Positions 21,683-34,669 of a DNA stretch of 64,000 bases are shown here, piece after piece. Origin of the DNA: Sarocladium kiliense (taxonomy: Eukaryota; Ascomycota; Sordariomycetes; Hypocreales; Sarocladiaceae). How positions within the stretch are numbered: position 1 is the stretch's first letter; each line of letters starts with the position of its first letter. The notes under the pieces are model-generated. The model was not told the DNA's origin. It did no database searches and was given only the letters and a program-made list of their open reading frames with translations. The translations under genes and the position numbers were made by a program. The stretch spans positions 558,001 through 622,000 of the forward strand of contig JAUZTG010000029.1 of assembly GCA_030734395.1 (NCBI GenBank), given 5' to 3'.

Positions 21683-24600
21683 TTACTCCTCATCCGGCGC
21701 ACGCTCCATGTCCAGGCTTTCCTTCTCTCTACTCGGCGTATCCTTGCCCTTCTTCTTCATCGAGAAGCCTCGCCAGCTACTTATGCGGCTCTCCTTGCTG
21801 TCCCGAGTCCTAGCAGGGCCTAGCGACGGGCTGCTTGTCACACTGTCATAACTTCGTCCCAGTGCTGCTGCGCCGCCACCCTCCTCGCCCAGGTCGTCAA
21901 GGTCTCCGATGCTCGCTCGGGGTTCGTTCTTGTCCGCTGACGAGTTGGTTGTGCTGCCAGGTCCCTTCTTGAACAGTGGAGAGTCTTTGCCAAGCCGCGA
22001 TGAGAGCGAGAACTTGCTTGAGCTGCCCTTGCGGAACAGCTTGCGCACCTTGTTCTCCTGTTCCTTCTGTGGGTTCGATGAGGTTGTGAAGTTCGAGTCC
22101 GACGCTGTGTTGGAAACCGTAGAGTCAAGAGGCAGGGAGTCATGGGATTCAGACACAGACGTCTGCGTGTGCACCGAGAAAGTATCTCGAGACACGCGCG
22201 AGTCCGTAGGCGAGTCGTCCAGATTCGGAGGCAATTCAAGGTTTGGAGTAGTCACCTCCTTGTTCTTGCTTTTGCCCTTATCCTTGCCCTTAGACTTGCC
22301 ACCAGCGTCAGAGGCAGCAGAGTCCTTGTCCTTAGTACGGAAGATGTTGCTGACATTGCCCATGAACGTAGGCGCCGTAGGATTCAGGCTTTGCTGGAGT
22401 GACTTGGTGCGCGCAGGCGGACGAGAACCGATTACTCCGACCTGACTAGCCGACTTTTGCGGGTTAAGAAGGTCGGCATCGTCCAGAATCTCGTCGTCCG
22501 CGTTCGCCAGCGTAGTCGTCATCTTCGCCGACGGACCCGTGAGCGAAGGCCGTCTAGACCCGCTCCTAGAAGCCCATCGGTTTTCACCACTGGGAGACCA
22601 TGGACCTTTTCTCTCCTGCGGACCCCAGATAGACGAACTATCTGTTGACGGTCTCGGCAGATCCGTAGATGTCACCGAGGCAGGACGGGGATGCTCCGTG
22701 TCTCGATCCAAGCCGGTGTCCCCTGAAGAACCACCGGCCTTGCGGGCTAGGAATCTTGCGGCAGAGAACTGGGTGGAAGGGACGGTCCCATCTGGTCCCA
22801 TGGAGTTACGATTGATGAGTCCGAAGCCCCAGCTTGCCTTACGTCTGCTAGCAAGCTCCGGATCATCTGTCCCGCGTGGGAAGGACTGGCTCTGTCCAGG
22901 CTTCAGGCTGCCAAAAGCCAGTCCACCATCCTCAGGAGGTCCAGGGGCTCTATTCCTTTGGAAGCTGAAGAGACTAGAAAACCTGTGTGCAGGCGCAGGC
23001 GGAGCAGTAGGAGAGGAGTTCAAGGTCCCTGGTCGCGCATCTGTTGGGTCCAAATAAGACGGGAAAGGCAGATGCTGAGACGACCCTTGAGGACTCGAAA
23101 AGACACTATAGGAACGAGTTGACGATCCTGGAGACTGAGGGATTTCCTCGGATTCGGTAACCGCCGCCGGGAGAGGGCTTGGTTGCAATCTAGCATCCAG
23201 GTTCTCGGTATCGTCAAGCAGCGCTGTGGGAAGTAAGGATTGAGCAGTGGGGCTCATAGGACCACTGGCAGCCCTCATCTCGGCCTCAGTTGGCGGATCA
23301 CTCCTGCCATCTGCAGCCATATCCATAAACAGTGCAGGGCCAAGAGCTGGTCGGATCGTGCGACCCGCCAACTGAGAGCTGATCTCAGGGCCAGGAGACT
23401 GGAAGTGCGGCGAAACATGAGCTTCGGGAATGGTGTTACTGTGGTGGCTCAGCCTCTTAGACTGATTTGAGTTGCTGGGTTCGAACTCGGCAGCTGAGGG
23501 GTCTGGCTGGCTGTACTGTGCCAAGCCGGACTGTTGTTGGATGCTGAGCTGCTCAGATAAGATCCTAAGCTGTTGATCCAAGAAATGGCCTCTCTTAGTC
23601 TCAGCAACGAGCTGATGATGAAGCTCGTTTCGACGGGTCTCCCATTGGCGATCCTGTTGCGCATCGCTGTCATTGGATTGCTCGTCATCGGCACCCGGCA
23701 ATTTCTGCCGAGCCTCCTTGAGCTCTTGTAGCTGCTTGCCCTTCTCCCTAAGTTCAGCCTCCAATTCAGTGCACTTCTCCTGGAGGTCATTGTTGGCTTC
23801 ATCAAGCTTAGAAACGTCGCAGTCTCTCTTCTGCTCGAGCTCCGTCTTCTTTTGCACGAACGACTCGCGCTCCTTCTTCATCCTCTCGATCTCTGACTCA
23901 TACTTCGTAATGCTGTCGCGAATCTTGTTCTTTTTGGCCTCCTTCTCCTTGAGTTGTTGCTCCTTCTTCTGCCGTTCCTTGTCCGCGTTTCGCATTTGCT
24001 CTTGAGTCGTGCGGTTGGATGTTTTGAGTTGCGATGTCTGCTCGTCCTTCTCTTTGAGAAGATGTTTCTTCCGTTCTTTCTCCTTCTTCAGATCCGCCTC
24101 CTGTTGCGAAAAGTCAAATTCTTCCTTGCTATAGGCCGCTACAAGTTCGTCCATCTCTTTCCTGAGCGCTTCGAATTTGCGGTTGAGTTCGTCCAGTGAT
24201 GCTTCGGGCCCAACGGACTTAGCAGGGGGCATTGGCGGCTGATCAGCACTAGCAACGGAGGGAGAGTGCCTGCGATTCAGAGTATTTCGTCTTTGTCCTG
24301 GCGCTGAACTTCCGCTCTCCCGGCTTGGAGCGAGCCTGCCATCCAGAACCGCTGCAGCAGCTTCGATCGCAGGAATCGGGGAGGATCGCTTGGGGTTGAT
24401 GCCTCTTCCATCACTGCTAAAAACATCACGTGCGTTGCCATGGTCCATGAAGCTTGATGGCAGCCTCGAGTTGCCGAGATCCGGTTTGCCCGGCTCGCTG
24501 TAAGTTCGCAACCGTAACATCTGGCTTGCTGCCGAGAAGTTATTGGCACCGACAGCGACAACGCGGATATTGTAGAAATGACTCGGCTTCAACCCAGTCA

Positions 24601-25248
24601 CCGTAATTGCAGTCTCATGTCCCTGAGAATCACCCACTAAAGCACCGTCAGTTTGGGCTCCAACTGAGCAGAAAACCCCGGGGGTTTCTGCCGCTCGTGG
24701 TGCTGTGGAACTTACCATGGATGCCATTCACTTGAATCTTATACTTGTCGACTGGACGATTACTGGGTGGCCGGGTCCAGCTGAGCGTGACGGAGCGAGC
24801 ATCGATGCCTGCAAGGGAGACATCCGGAGGTTCAGGAACATCGACACCGAGGATGTTGATCAAGTCGGGGACAGGCTTCCAAAGAGTCTGCCATGACCTA
24901 TGGAGCAGCCTAACGAGGAGGAAGAATGCATGTTAGCATCACGCGACACTGAGACCCAGCTTTCAAAGCCGTGCATGTGTAGGCCCAAACTAACCATACG
25001 ACTGCGCCAAGTGTCAAGACCATTCTAATATGCAAGGCGCGCAGGTCATGGAGACGAAAATCGAGCAGGGCGTCGTAAGTAGGAGGATATTCGTGGGAGA
25101 AAGCTTTGCGCGGGTCGATACAGAGGGCGGTAATGGAGGCAAGGCCAATGATGACCTTCTGGAAGTTATTGGGAGTCGCGTAGAGCCACCAGAAGCCAGC
25201 AGCGCTAACGACGAGAGTGATCAGGGCCGGGATCAGCTCCCATAACAT
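21683..25248 (-). CDS. Membrane-anchored fibronectin type III / coiled-coil protein
   Basis: Exons 25248-24995, 24909-24716 and 24663-21683 give 1142 residues. The N-terminus has a hydrophobic helix (residues 5-23, LIPALITLVVSAAGFWWLY), a second at about 33-44, and a third after a charged loop (MVLTLGAVVWLL, about 76-87). An FN3 domain follows at about 110-205 (PEPPDVSLAGIDARSVTLSWTRP; VDKYKIQVNG; TAITVTGLKPSHFYNIRVVAV). Residues 305-470 are a long heptad-rich coiled coil (EEFDFSQQEADLKKEKERKK and on). The remaining 670 residues are Ser/Pro-rich and probably disordered, ending in a basic patch (WRGFSMKKKGKD). The layout suggests an ER- or envelope-anchored scaffold with a large cytosolic part. 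I know of no assigned function for this Pezizomycotina family. Both splice joins fall where FN3 strands must connect, which supports them. Confidence 0.8.
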
Positions 25249-26518
25249 GATCTCAGCGCAGGGGCGACGGAGTCCAGGGTGAGGAAACTGGGTGGTGGTC
25301 GCCGACTCGTGGTATTGGTGTTGTTCAATTGGAGGGATGGACTTGTCGAGTCGTCGTCAGCTTGGCTATTCGGAGGTTCCACCCGGGGCGAGGCCGTGTC
25401 TCGAATCGGTCAAAAGGAGAGCGTAATGCAAGGGAACGACGACAATAAGGAAAAGAGAAAAAAGTTAGGTCACGACCCGGAGTATGTCGAGAGTGTTGTC
25501 GTCGCGTCGACAGAATCGGAGCAGGTGAGGTAAGGTGGAGAGAGGAGGAGCGAAGGGATCTGGGATGGCTGATGCCCGGAAAAAATCGAGGACGGCGCAA
25601 GTGCCGGGCGCCCGTTGGAAGAGGAGGAGGTAGCATCGCGCTCTTACCGCTTTGGGTAAGAAATTGACGGGTTAGGGTTGGGTTTGTGACCCTTGACTGT
25701 ACAAGGTAATTAGACACGGTAGAATGAGAGAGAGGCATGCTACGGATTAAATAGTGTCGAAAGACATAGTGTGTTCAATGCTTAACTCTGACGACATGTT
25801 GCGCTCCTGCTTTCCCTCTGTCGCCGGGATCAGGAATGTGCAATCACTTGTGACCAACACCACAAACTACAGACACAAGACGACAGTCGTCGGAATTCAT
25901 GTGATGATAGAAGCTCCAATGAGACGCCTCTTATTACCACTGTAGTTCCAGGAGAATTCAATAAAGAAACCTGGCTATGTTTTCTTCCTCCATTATCTCA
26001 CTAAGCACAACAATATTACTTTCTCCCGAGTATCTGTGCACATTTGCGCTCTGACGCGGGAGCGCAACCCACTCCCACCCACCACCACTGCAGATACCAA
26101 TGCAAGTCCTATGCCGCTAGCGAATGCATGTCGGCAGTCGATGAGGAGTAAAGTCACCACCAGTCCTCAGTTGCAGATTCTGCATTGTGTGAAGGGTGAT
26201 CAGACTTGGACTCAGACCTACATGCATTTGCCGAGCGTGCCGCAGATGAACGTCCCCTCCCGGGGTGAGGGAACTGAGACCTTGAGCGTGATCACCGACA
26301 ATTCACGCATTGCTTGAGGCTCCCTTCTTGGTCGCGTGCTCATATTGCATACTGCAGAGTTCCAGGACTAGCGATCGAAATACACTGTTGTGTTCAGAGA
26401 TATTTGATTTTTGACTGCCGTATGTTATATATCACTCTGTTGTACTCAAATCAAGACTCAGGTGCCTCCTTGGGTATCTCAATTGGCAAATAACTTTTCC
26501 ACCACTACACCAATCCCT
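25249..26518. other. intergenic region
   Basis: This is the upstream region of the FN3 gene and the 3' flank of the ATPase gene. Several short frames occur, but none shows a family feature or coherent splicing. Confidence 0.45.
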
Positions 26519-29500
26519 TCAACCCTGCTTCTTTGCTTTTGGGGTGTCATCTTGGCTATCCGTTTCAAATTCTGAGAACGCCCGCCTCTCCAGGTCCTCC
26601 GTCGTGATTCCCATCTTACGATCCCTCCTCCTGAAGAAGATCCTTTTCCCCCACTTCCAGGCCTCACAACCTGCAAAGAACAGCGTCGCCTCCACAAATA
26701 CAATGCCCCATTCCCAGCTGATAGGCGCATGCTTGAACACATCGTGATTCAGCACCGGGATGTAAATCGTGGGGAAGATGGTGATGAAGCCCGCAATGAC
26801 GGCCCAGAAGAGAAACTTGTTGCGCCACACGTCGTGGCACCACTGTGTAAAGTAGCGCTTGCTGCCCGGTTGCATGCGGAAGAAGCTGCGGCGAGTGTTG
26901 ACCATTTCCCAGGCGAGGAAGAGGGCAAACCAGGTCAAACTGACAAAGGTTGTCGTTCGTGCGCGGAAGACAAGTTCGCACTCGTCAGAGTAACGCTCAT
27001 TACATTCGCTGCCGAGGTTGCCGTCACCGAAGCCGTAAACAACGAGCAAGAAGGACGAAAGACACAGAGCCGACATCCAGAGTCCGTAGGCGAGCATGTC
27101 GCAGCAGACTTCCCATGTGAACACGCCAGCCTTGAGATCCATTGGTGGACGCTCCAAGATATCCGGTGCAGCAATCTCCAGACCAAGGCCCATGTCAGGC
27201 ATGCCGGATGTGATCATGATAACCCACATGACCTGCACAGGGGCCAAAGGGAAGACAGACAGGCCTGAGCTGTCCTTGAAAGCCAAACCGATGAGGAGAG
27301 TACACGCTTGGGCGATGTTCTCGGCCAAGACGTGTAGAATAAACTTCTGAATGTTATCAAACATGCGTCGGCCTTCTTCGATAGCGCTAAGAATGGAGGC
27401 GAAGTTATCGTCGGTCAGGACAATATCGGAAGCGTCCTTTGCCACATCGGATCCGTTCTGACCCATGGCAATACCGACATCAGAGATCTTCAGAGATGGA
27501 GAATCATTGACACCATCACCTGTCATCGCCATGAAAGCATTGCGTCTCCGCAGCGCGTCAATCATGCGAACCTTGGTGTTTGGTGCACACCGGGCGATGA
27601 CCAGAGGGAGAGCGGGAAGACGATCAATCTCATCGTCAGAAAGCTTGTCAAATTGCTTCGCAGTCATAACCATACTCTCCAAAGCGCGTGATGACAGAAG
27701 CTTGGTGTCTGCAGGAAGGATTCCGACCTGGGCGGCGATAGCGCGGGCAGTGCCCGGGTGGTCGCCAGTCAACATGTGAACCTTGATACCGGCACGGTGA
27801 CAGTTCTTTACGGCACCGGCAGATTCTGGGCGAGGCGGATCGTAGAGCCCGATAAGACCGCGGAACACAAGATCACGTTCGATTTCCTCGCGTGGAACAG
27901 GACCCTCGCGAGATGCGCGTCGGCCGCTGGATGGATCATAGGCGCGGCTGGCTAGAGCAAGCACGCGAAGGCCTTGGGAGGCAAGAGCTTCCATGTTGGC
28001 AATGATCTCATCCCGAATATCGTCGGTAAGATCAATCACAGTGTCGCTATCCCATTTGATAGAGTCACAAGATTCGAGAACACGCTCAACGGCACCCTTG
28101 GTGTAGATCATTTGCTGGCCGGAGTCGTTGTCCTCAATAATGACTGACATCTTCTTGACATCCGAGTCAAAGCCGTACTCGCCGACCTCAGTGACCTTGG
28201 GCGCATGAGGGTCGAGGAACTTCTGTCGATCGTAGCCAAAGCGACAAGCAAAGACCTGGATCGCGATTTCCGTAGGGTCGCCATGAGCCTTCCACTCTCC
28301 CTCCTTCGTCTTGAGGACTTTGGCAAGATTGGCCAGGGACGCAATCTTGAGGAATTCTTCAAGCTCAGTGTTTCCTTCAAGGAGCTCAGAAAACTGCTTG
28401 ACTTCACCGTCATCTGCCTTCTCGGTATCCTGTTTAGCTGGAGGAGTCGTACTGAACATGAGGTTACCTTCAGTCGGGTTGAAAGGCTCGTTGGATGCTC
28501 CGACGCTGTATGTACCACGGGTTGGGATCCAACACTTCTTCGTGACCATGCGGCCTTGGGTGAGGGTACCAGTCTTGTCAGAGCAGATGTCTGTCACAGC
28601 GCCGAGGGCCTCAAGGGACTTGAGGTTGCGAACGATAACGTTCCGCTTGACCATGCGCTTCGTACCAACAGCCATGGTAATAGTAAGGACGACAATGAGG
28701 GAAGCTGGAATCATGGAAAGACCCGTAGCAACGGCGTAGATGATGACTTGCGTGTTGTCCGACCAGTCGTTAGCCGCAAGGACGATGATAGCACAGACAA
28801 TGGCAATGCCGAAGAGAAGCATGGCCAGCTTCGAAAGCTTTCTCTGCAGAGGTGTGCCAATGTTGACACCCAGGAAACGCCCGATGGCGTCGGTTACAGT
28901 CAAGGTCCACGCCTGGGCGTGACGTGCAGGGCTGGCTGAACCATCTTCCTTGCGCTTGACGGGCCTCCTCTTGGAGTCGGTCTGTCGTAGAGCCGCCGCA
29001 ATGGAGCCAATTTCCTGTAATCTCTGTAAGCCTAATTCCATGAATTCGTAACATCGGGTACGAAACTAACGGTGCGCATGCCAATGGCGTAGACAATGCC
29101 TGTGGCCCTACCTTTGGTGACGCTGGACGAGCTGTAGGCAACATTCAGACGGTCACCGGGACCAGTGTCCTCCTCAAAGACGGTCCGCTCATCCTTGGCA
29201 ACAGGAAGCGATTCTCCAGTAAGCAAGGCCTCGTCAGTCTCAAAGTTGATGCTTTCGATGATCCTAGAGCTGGTCAGCGGCTATGAGCGGCTATTCAAGG
29301 GAGAAGAGATTACCTGATATCGGCAGGAACTGTGTCTCCGACCTTGAGTTCGACAATGTCGCCAATTGTGATTTCGGATGAGGGGATGTTCATGGAAGAG
29401 CCTTCACGGATAACGTTGGCGGTGGGTGAAGACAGCGACCTCAGGGAATCCATGGTCTTCTCTGCCTGGTACTCCTGGAGAAAACCGACGACAATGTTGA

Positions 29501-29807
29501 GGACAATGATGGCAGTGACAACACCTCCTTCAATCCAGGATTCGATACCAAAGGAAACAGCCATGGCTAGAATCAGCACCAGCATCATGGCGTTCGCAAC
29601 TTGACGGATGAGAATCTTGATGGGCTGGACACCCGGCCCATCATCGAGCTCATTGGGTCCATATTGACCATGTCGGCTTGTCGCCTCGGCCTTTGATAAG
29701 CCGCTGTCGACATCGCCCTCGAGCTGAGCGACGATATCATCGATCTCGAGAGCGTGTGCGAGCTTCGTAAGCTCCTTGTTGCTCTGGCCTGAAACGTGAT
29801 TCTCCAT
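26519..29807 (-). CDS. ENA1: ENA-type (P-type IID) Na+/K+ exporting ATPase
   Basis: Exons 29807-29314, 29263-29071 and 29014-26519 give 1060 residues. Parts in order: cation-ATPase N-terminus (LAHALEIDDIVAQL...GLSKAEATSRHGQYGPNEL); M1-M2 (VANAMMLVLILAMAVSFGIESW); actuator with LLTGES; M3-M4 with SMIPASLIVVLTITMA, where IPASL is the type-IID version of the M4 ion site; phosphorylation motif CSDKTGT with Asp near 375; nucleotide domain (MIYTKGAVERVLE); hinge VAMTGDGVNDSPSL-type sequence; and six C-terminal membrane segments. ENA pumps export Na+ or K+ across the plasma membrane at alkaline pH or high salt. The start is the ATG of MENHVSGQS; an earlier TTG in frame is not used. The introns are short (50 and 56 bp). 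Divergent from the Zn2Cys6 gene, 1.76 kb apart. Confidence 0.93.
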
Positions 29808-31569
29808 AGCGCCGATTGCGTCGCGTTGAGATAGCGACGTCTGTTCGGAAGCCTTGAAGGACCGGAGAAGTAGATTGAACAATAAAGGGAAGACTTGACA
29901 TGTCCAGGAATAAAGAATGTGGATGGGCGACGTGAATTATTTATGCTTGGCTATCGCAGCTGGGAGAAAGTTCCTCTCCTGCATCAGATCCCTTGATCTT
30001 GATCACACTTGTTTCGAGTCCCCGTTTTGCCCAGACTGACCGACACCCAGATCTGCGGGGCGACGGAGTCGAGGACAGGATGGTGACGGCACTAGGATGC
30101 TGTCTGCCCAGTGCCGAGACGGCTTACCTCGCGAAGAGGAGGGTAGCTATGTCTGCACGGGACTGCCGACTGTCTTGACTTGGTAGCTTTGCCGAATGGT
30201 GTTCCGACTGGAATTGCGTCGCTTCGAAGAGAAAGAAGCAGGCAGAACATCGTGACGATTTGGTCGAGCTTTCTCCGGCGATCTGCTCGTTTTCTATGTG
30301 TAAAAATAAGGTTAATCGCCCGCTGCGGACTACTATTCCTTAGTTGGCTTCAGACCAGAGCAAATGGCTGACTCGTTCGGGTTGGATCGAAAGCCCACAA
30401 GGCCCCCCCGGTCGCGTCGACTTGAAGTCCGCATAAGCGGTGGCGTCTTATTGGTTTGAAAAGACTGGATCCTCGGCCTGGGCATTGAGGATCTGTCAGT
30501 AATGGCGACAGGGCGCGGGATCCCTGCAACGTCCCGGAGGACGGTGTTGTCTCTATTTCCCTCGCTCCGTCTCGCCGCAACAGCGTTGTCGTCGAATCGG
30601 CGTCCGGCATCCTTTGTTCGAGGATTCGGTGTATCGTCTTTCAAACTGGCCTGACCGGCCGTTGGAACCTACCGCGTTTCGTTAGTGCGTCGACACCACC
30701 GTGGCCGTGGGGAGGCACCTCCACCGTGAAGTCGAGCATGCAAAAATAAATCCCTTCCATGTCTCCGTCTTGCCGGGCACCTTTATCGGAACCTGTTTCG
30801 TAGACAAATTTAGGTTCGCACGACATCATTAACGGTCAATGCGTCCATGCTCTGTTGTCGAAGCAGTCCCTACCACGTGTACCAGCACTCATCTCCCACC
30901 GGTTCCTGGCACATCCTGCCGCGCACCATTGAGGGCCACTGACGTCTGCGGCTAGACGTGGGGGTGCTAAGCGACGAACATGGCCTCATTCACGCAGGTC
31001 TATTGCTCCTGAAAACCCAACAGAGGACGATGGCGCTCTGTGTCTGAGATATAGCAGCTGCAGGGTGTGGTGCCGTGCAGGTGAATATGACATCAGTGGA
31101 CGGCCCTTTGCTGATAATTACCACCACACCTTATTTGTCCCGGTCACATGATGCGGGTATAATTGTTGGGGAAGGGGATTGTCAGCAGCTCTCTCACAGA
31201 TCTGCGGAAACTTCATCTCAGCAACTGGAGCGAAACAGTTATTGCACTTACCCACCAACCATTTATGAATCCAAGCCTTCTTCCAGCCAGAGTAGACGCG
31301 GAATATGGGACCTTACCTTATCTTCACGATGACAGTAGAATGTCACGAACGCGACTCAGACGCATGCAGGGTAGGCCGGAGCTGGTGCCGGACCAATTAA
31401 GCATAGCTGATACAAGATCTGGCCCCACACATCTCAGATGGCTTCACTCAACACTGTGACGACCGCGAGGGGGGTTCCTTACCTCGTCATCAATACAGCC
31501 GGTAACATTCGAGCTAACGCTGTCGCTGTTCGTGAATTGGTTGCATAGCTCATGCGCCCTGTGTGAGAC
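29808..31569. other. long divergent intergenic region (ENA1 / Zn2Cys6 factor)
   Basis: About 1.76 kb without a supported gene. The short frames on both strands look random. Its length is consistent with complex regulation, as expected for a salt and pH responsive pump gene, but I identified no specific binding site with confidence. Confidence 0.45.
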
Positions 31570-33836
31570 ATGGTTCCGGGGTCGCAGCAGGACTCGCCTT
31601 CGACAGCGGGTGCCCTGTCCCCTCACGGAGGCCTTGGCCCTCCTCCCCCGCGGCCACTCACCAAGAAACGTCCCCATCGTCGCTCTCCACAGGCTTGTGA
31701 TGAATGTCGTCTGAGGAAACGGGCTTGCGATGCTGTGGATCCTTGTCGGCCTTGTGAACGCGGTGGTCTGAGTACGTACAGCTCAACGGCATGTATGAGC
31801 GAAAGCATGGCTAATTGTCCTATCTTACAGAATGCACATATCAATTCAGACGACCAGTGCCGCCTCCCACTCTCAGAATCCGGAATCTGCAAGATCATTT
31901 GAGCCTTGCTCGTACATGGCTTCAACATGTCCGAGATAATGCACCGGATGTCCCCGGTCTCGACCTGGATGAGTGCCTTAAGACTCTGGACTTCACACAG
32001 CCGAACCCGACTGATGCCTCATCACCCACTACTACGGCACCAACGCCTATGAAGTCTCCCAGCAGCGCGGCCTCAACACCAGCCAATGCGGGACCTGAAA
32101 ATCCTTCTCCTTTACCAACACTATCAAATCGTCACAAGCCAGGGAACATGCTCACTGGGTGCGACAGATCAGCAACCTTACCTTCGGGTGAGACTTGCTT
32201 CTACGGTGCCTTCTCTGACCTTTCTTTTGCCCTTCGAACAATAGAACTTTTTCGTCAGAATGCTGCAAGTGACGAACAAGCAGAATTGGACAACCTTCGA
32301 AAGGCTTTTGCCAAGCCATTCGAATCAAGAGGCGGAGTCTTACAACCAGAGTCACCGCTTCCCAATGATGAGCCTGCGAGCCTCCTCTCAAGATTTGATG
32401 CGCCACATTTGCTGCTCTCATTCATACCTCGCCAGAAGTTAAAAGATTCGACTTCCCCCGCTTTTGGATCAACTATGTTAATGCCACTCCTTCGCTTCGC
32501 TCTATCTTTCCAACATCTTACGGATTACCGGAAGCACCAAATATATACATGCCATGGGGTACAGGACCGAGCATGTTCGAATTTCCACGAAGGAATTGCT
32601 TCAATACTACCAGTCGATCAAGACTCGCTGGTGACAGTGCAATCTCTACTTTGTGCGGCTAACATCCTGTTATTAATGGGCCGCATCACTGCCGCGCACT
32701 CTATTATCAGTACTGCAGCGTCGATGGCACTTCGCTTGGGTCTTTTTGTCAAGGACATGGCATTGAGCTTTGATGGATACATTCGCACTGAGAGGATACA
32801 AGCCCTCGCCACAGTTCTTGCCTTGGATATGTTACTCAGCCTAATCCTCGATATACCGACCTGCTTGCCTCGAGATGTCATGGACGACGCAAATCTCACT
32901 GCATTGGCGCAGGATTTCGAGTCGGACCGCGATCTGCGGACAGCAGCTATGCTGAGACAGGTTTGCCTACTTACTGTGCCCATATCAATTCGAGATCGCA
33001 CACGACGTACGTCTGCTGCGACAGCCGAGGGAGAGTCAGATGCGGTTATGGAGGATATCCGACTTCTCGAGACCGCACATGCGGGGTTCCGACGATGGAA
33101 ACGTGATGTATCATCGCTGTTGACGTCTTTGGGACCATCTAAGGAGGAAAGAACGTAAGTATTCAGGAAGCCCAAACTATGTTGTGTCACCGATTAACAG
33201 CGTCAAAGTATCACAAGGGATCTCGAGATGATCTACAACTTCTGCCAGATCATTGTGTTCCGGTCACACCTGCACCACCTTCGCAGCGTCGCCGTTGGAG
33301 GTTCTATGTCCAAAGCACAGTCGTACCACGCGCTCGCCTGTCTGAAAATCGCCACATCGACCATCGGACACGTTGACCGTCTGACGGATGCATCACAACT
33401 TCATAGTCTGGCCGATTCCTGGCTGGGAGTGTACACTATCTTCTCTGCCGTCATGTGCCTCGTCTTCCTGATTGCGGCCCATCCCGGTACCGCGCGGCCA
33501 AGTGTAGCCTGGCAACGAGCGCACAAAGGCATTCGCGTACTTGCGGCGTGTTCTTGTGGGAACAACATCGCGGCCGCGTGTTTGGAGGTTGTGAAGACTG
33601 TTACGACTGAACTGTCACATACTGTTTACTTTGACTATCAAGAGATCGAGGCTACTGTAAAAAAGGTTTGTGACGGCGGTTCGAAGGACTCGTCGGCTGG
33701 ACCATCTCCCAGTGTGTCTGCAGATGGAGGTAGTGGTTTCATGGACATCCCGGCGGATAGGATGTTGTTCCAGGCGGATACGCTCAAGGCGGAGTTTGAC
33801 TTTCGAGATATCCTTCATTTTAGTGACAGTGAATAA
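31570..33836 (+). CDS. Zn2Cys6 (fungal-type) transcription factor
   Basis: Exons 31570-31771, 31831-33154 and 33209-33836 give 717 residues. The binuclear cluster is complete once exon 1 is joined to exon 2. Cys 43, 46, 53, 59, 62 and 69 give the exact C-x2-C-x6-C-x5-C-x2-C-x6-C spacing, in SPQACDECRLRKRACDAVDP and following. A basic, Pro-rich stretch precedes it, and there is no clear coiled coil after it. The middle region (FHEGIASILPVDQDSLVTVQSLLCAANILLLMGRITAAHSI, about residues 350-390) fits the fungal-specific regulatory domain. The tail FRDILHFSDSE is acidic. This is a nuclear DNA-binding regulator, targets unknown. The neighbours (ENA1 divergent, unknown gene convergent) do not indicate a pathway. 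The second intron uses the acceptor CAAAG at 33204-33208, chosen for phase. Confidence 0.88.
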
Positions 33837-34669
33837 TGACAACTTGAAACCTGTTCTCAAACAAGAAACGATCAACGTCAAGACATGGGCCCCAGTATAG
33901 GTTGTCGCGCTCGGTCGCGTCGACTCAAGGTTTCGGTATCTAGGTGCTCCCGTCGCCGAAAGCCCACCAATTGTTGTCGGAAATCGCGAACTAAACGTCC
34001 AATTCTCCTAAATAGGGATCTTGTCAAGGTTGGCACTTTCCTTTTCCATTTTCATCAAACGACGTCTGGGTAAGTTTTGGATTGCTGCTCAGTCCGGGCG
34101 AAACCATTGCCCTTGAGTGTTATCCGCATCGGTACGCGTTGCACCTTGGTTCGGCGAGTGAAGTTCATATCACTTGCAGCTATGCCTCCAAAGACGTAAA
34201 GATCTTGCAAACTTACCTGAGTGCGTACTGAAGCCCTTCAATTTGAGCTTGGTCAACAGACTGTACATAAACCGCTGTCTTTTGAGTAAGAAGTCGTATA
34301 TTTACTATACATGTGATGTTCCTGTACGTCGGCCAATTCTGTATTACAGGGCTGCCGATTTAAAAGGACGTTCTTGCGGATGCCGGAAGATATCCGGGAA
34401 ACAATCTTGCAATTAGCCCTTCTAGTATCTGCTGAAAAAGGTGCTAGTTTTGAATCAATGCCTTTCGATAGAGCGGAGGAACGATCACTGGCACTAGCTT
34501 GTTGTAGTCTAACGAACACCTCATACTCATACTAACTTCGGCGAATTACTTGAGACGCGACACCTCGGTGCATGAATCATCAATATGAGATTCGGACATC
34601 GCATATAGAACCGGGCTGGTGATCGATCTGAACACACTCTCTGGACTGCTACATCATCCTTGGCCTCTC
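33837..34669. other. intergenic region
   Basis: Convergent 3' flanks. I see no coding frame with family support. Confidence 0.45.

Noticed and set aside
29808..29882. Extension of the ENA1 frame to 29882
   Set aside because: It begins with TTG, not ATG; the first in-frame ATG is at 29807.
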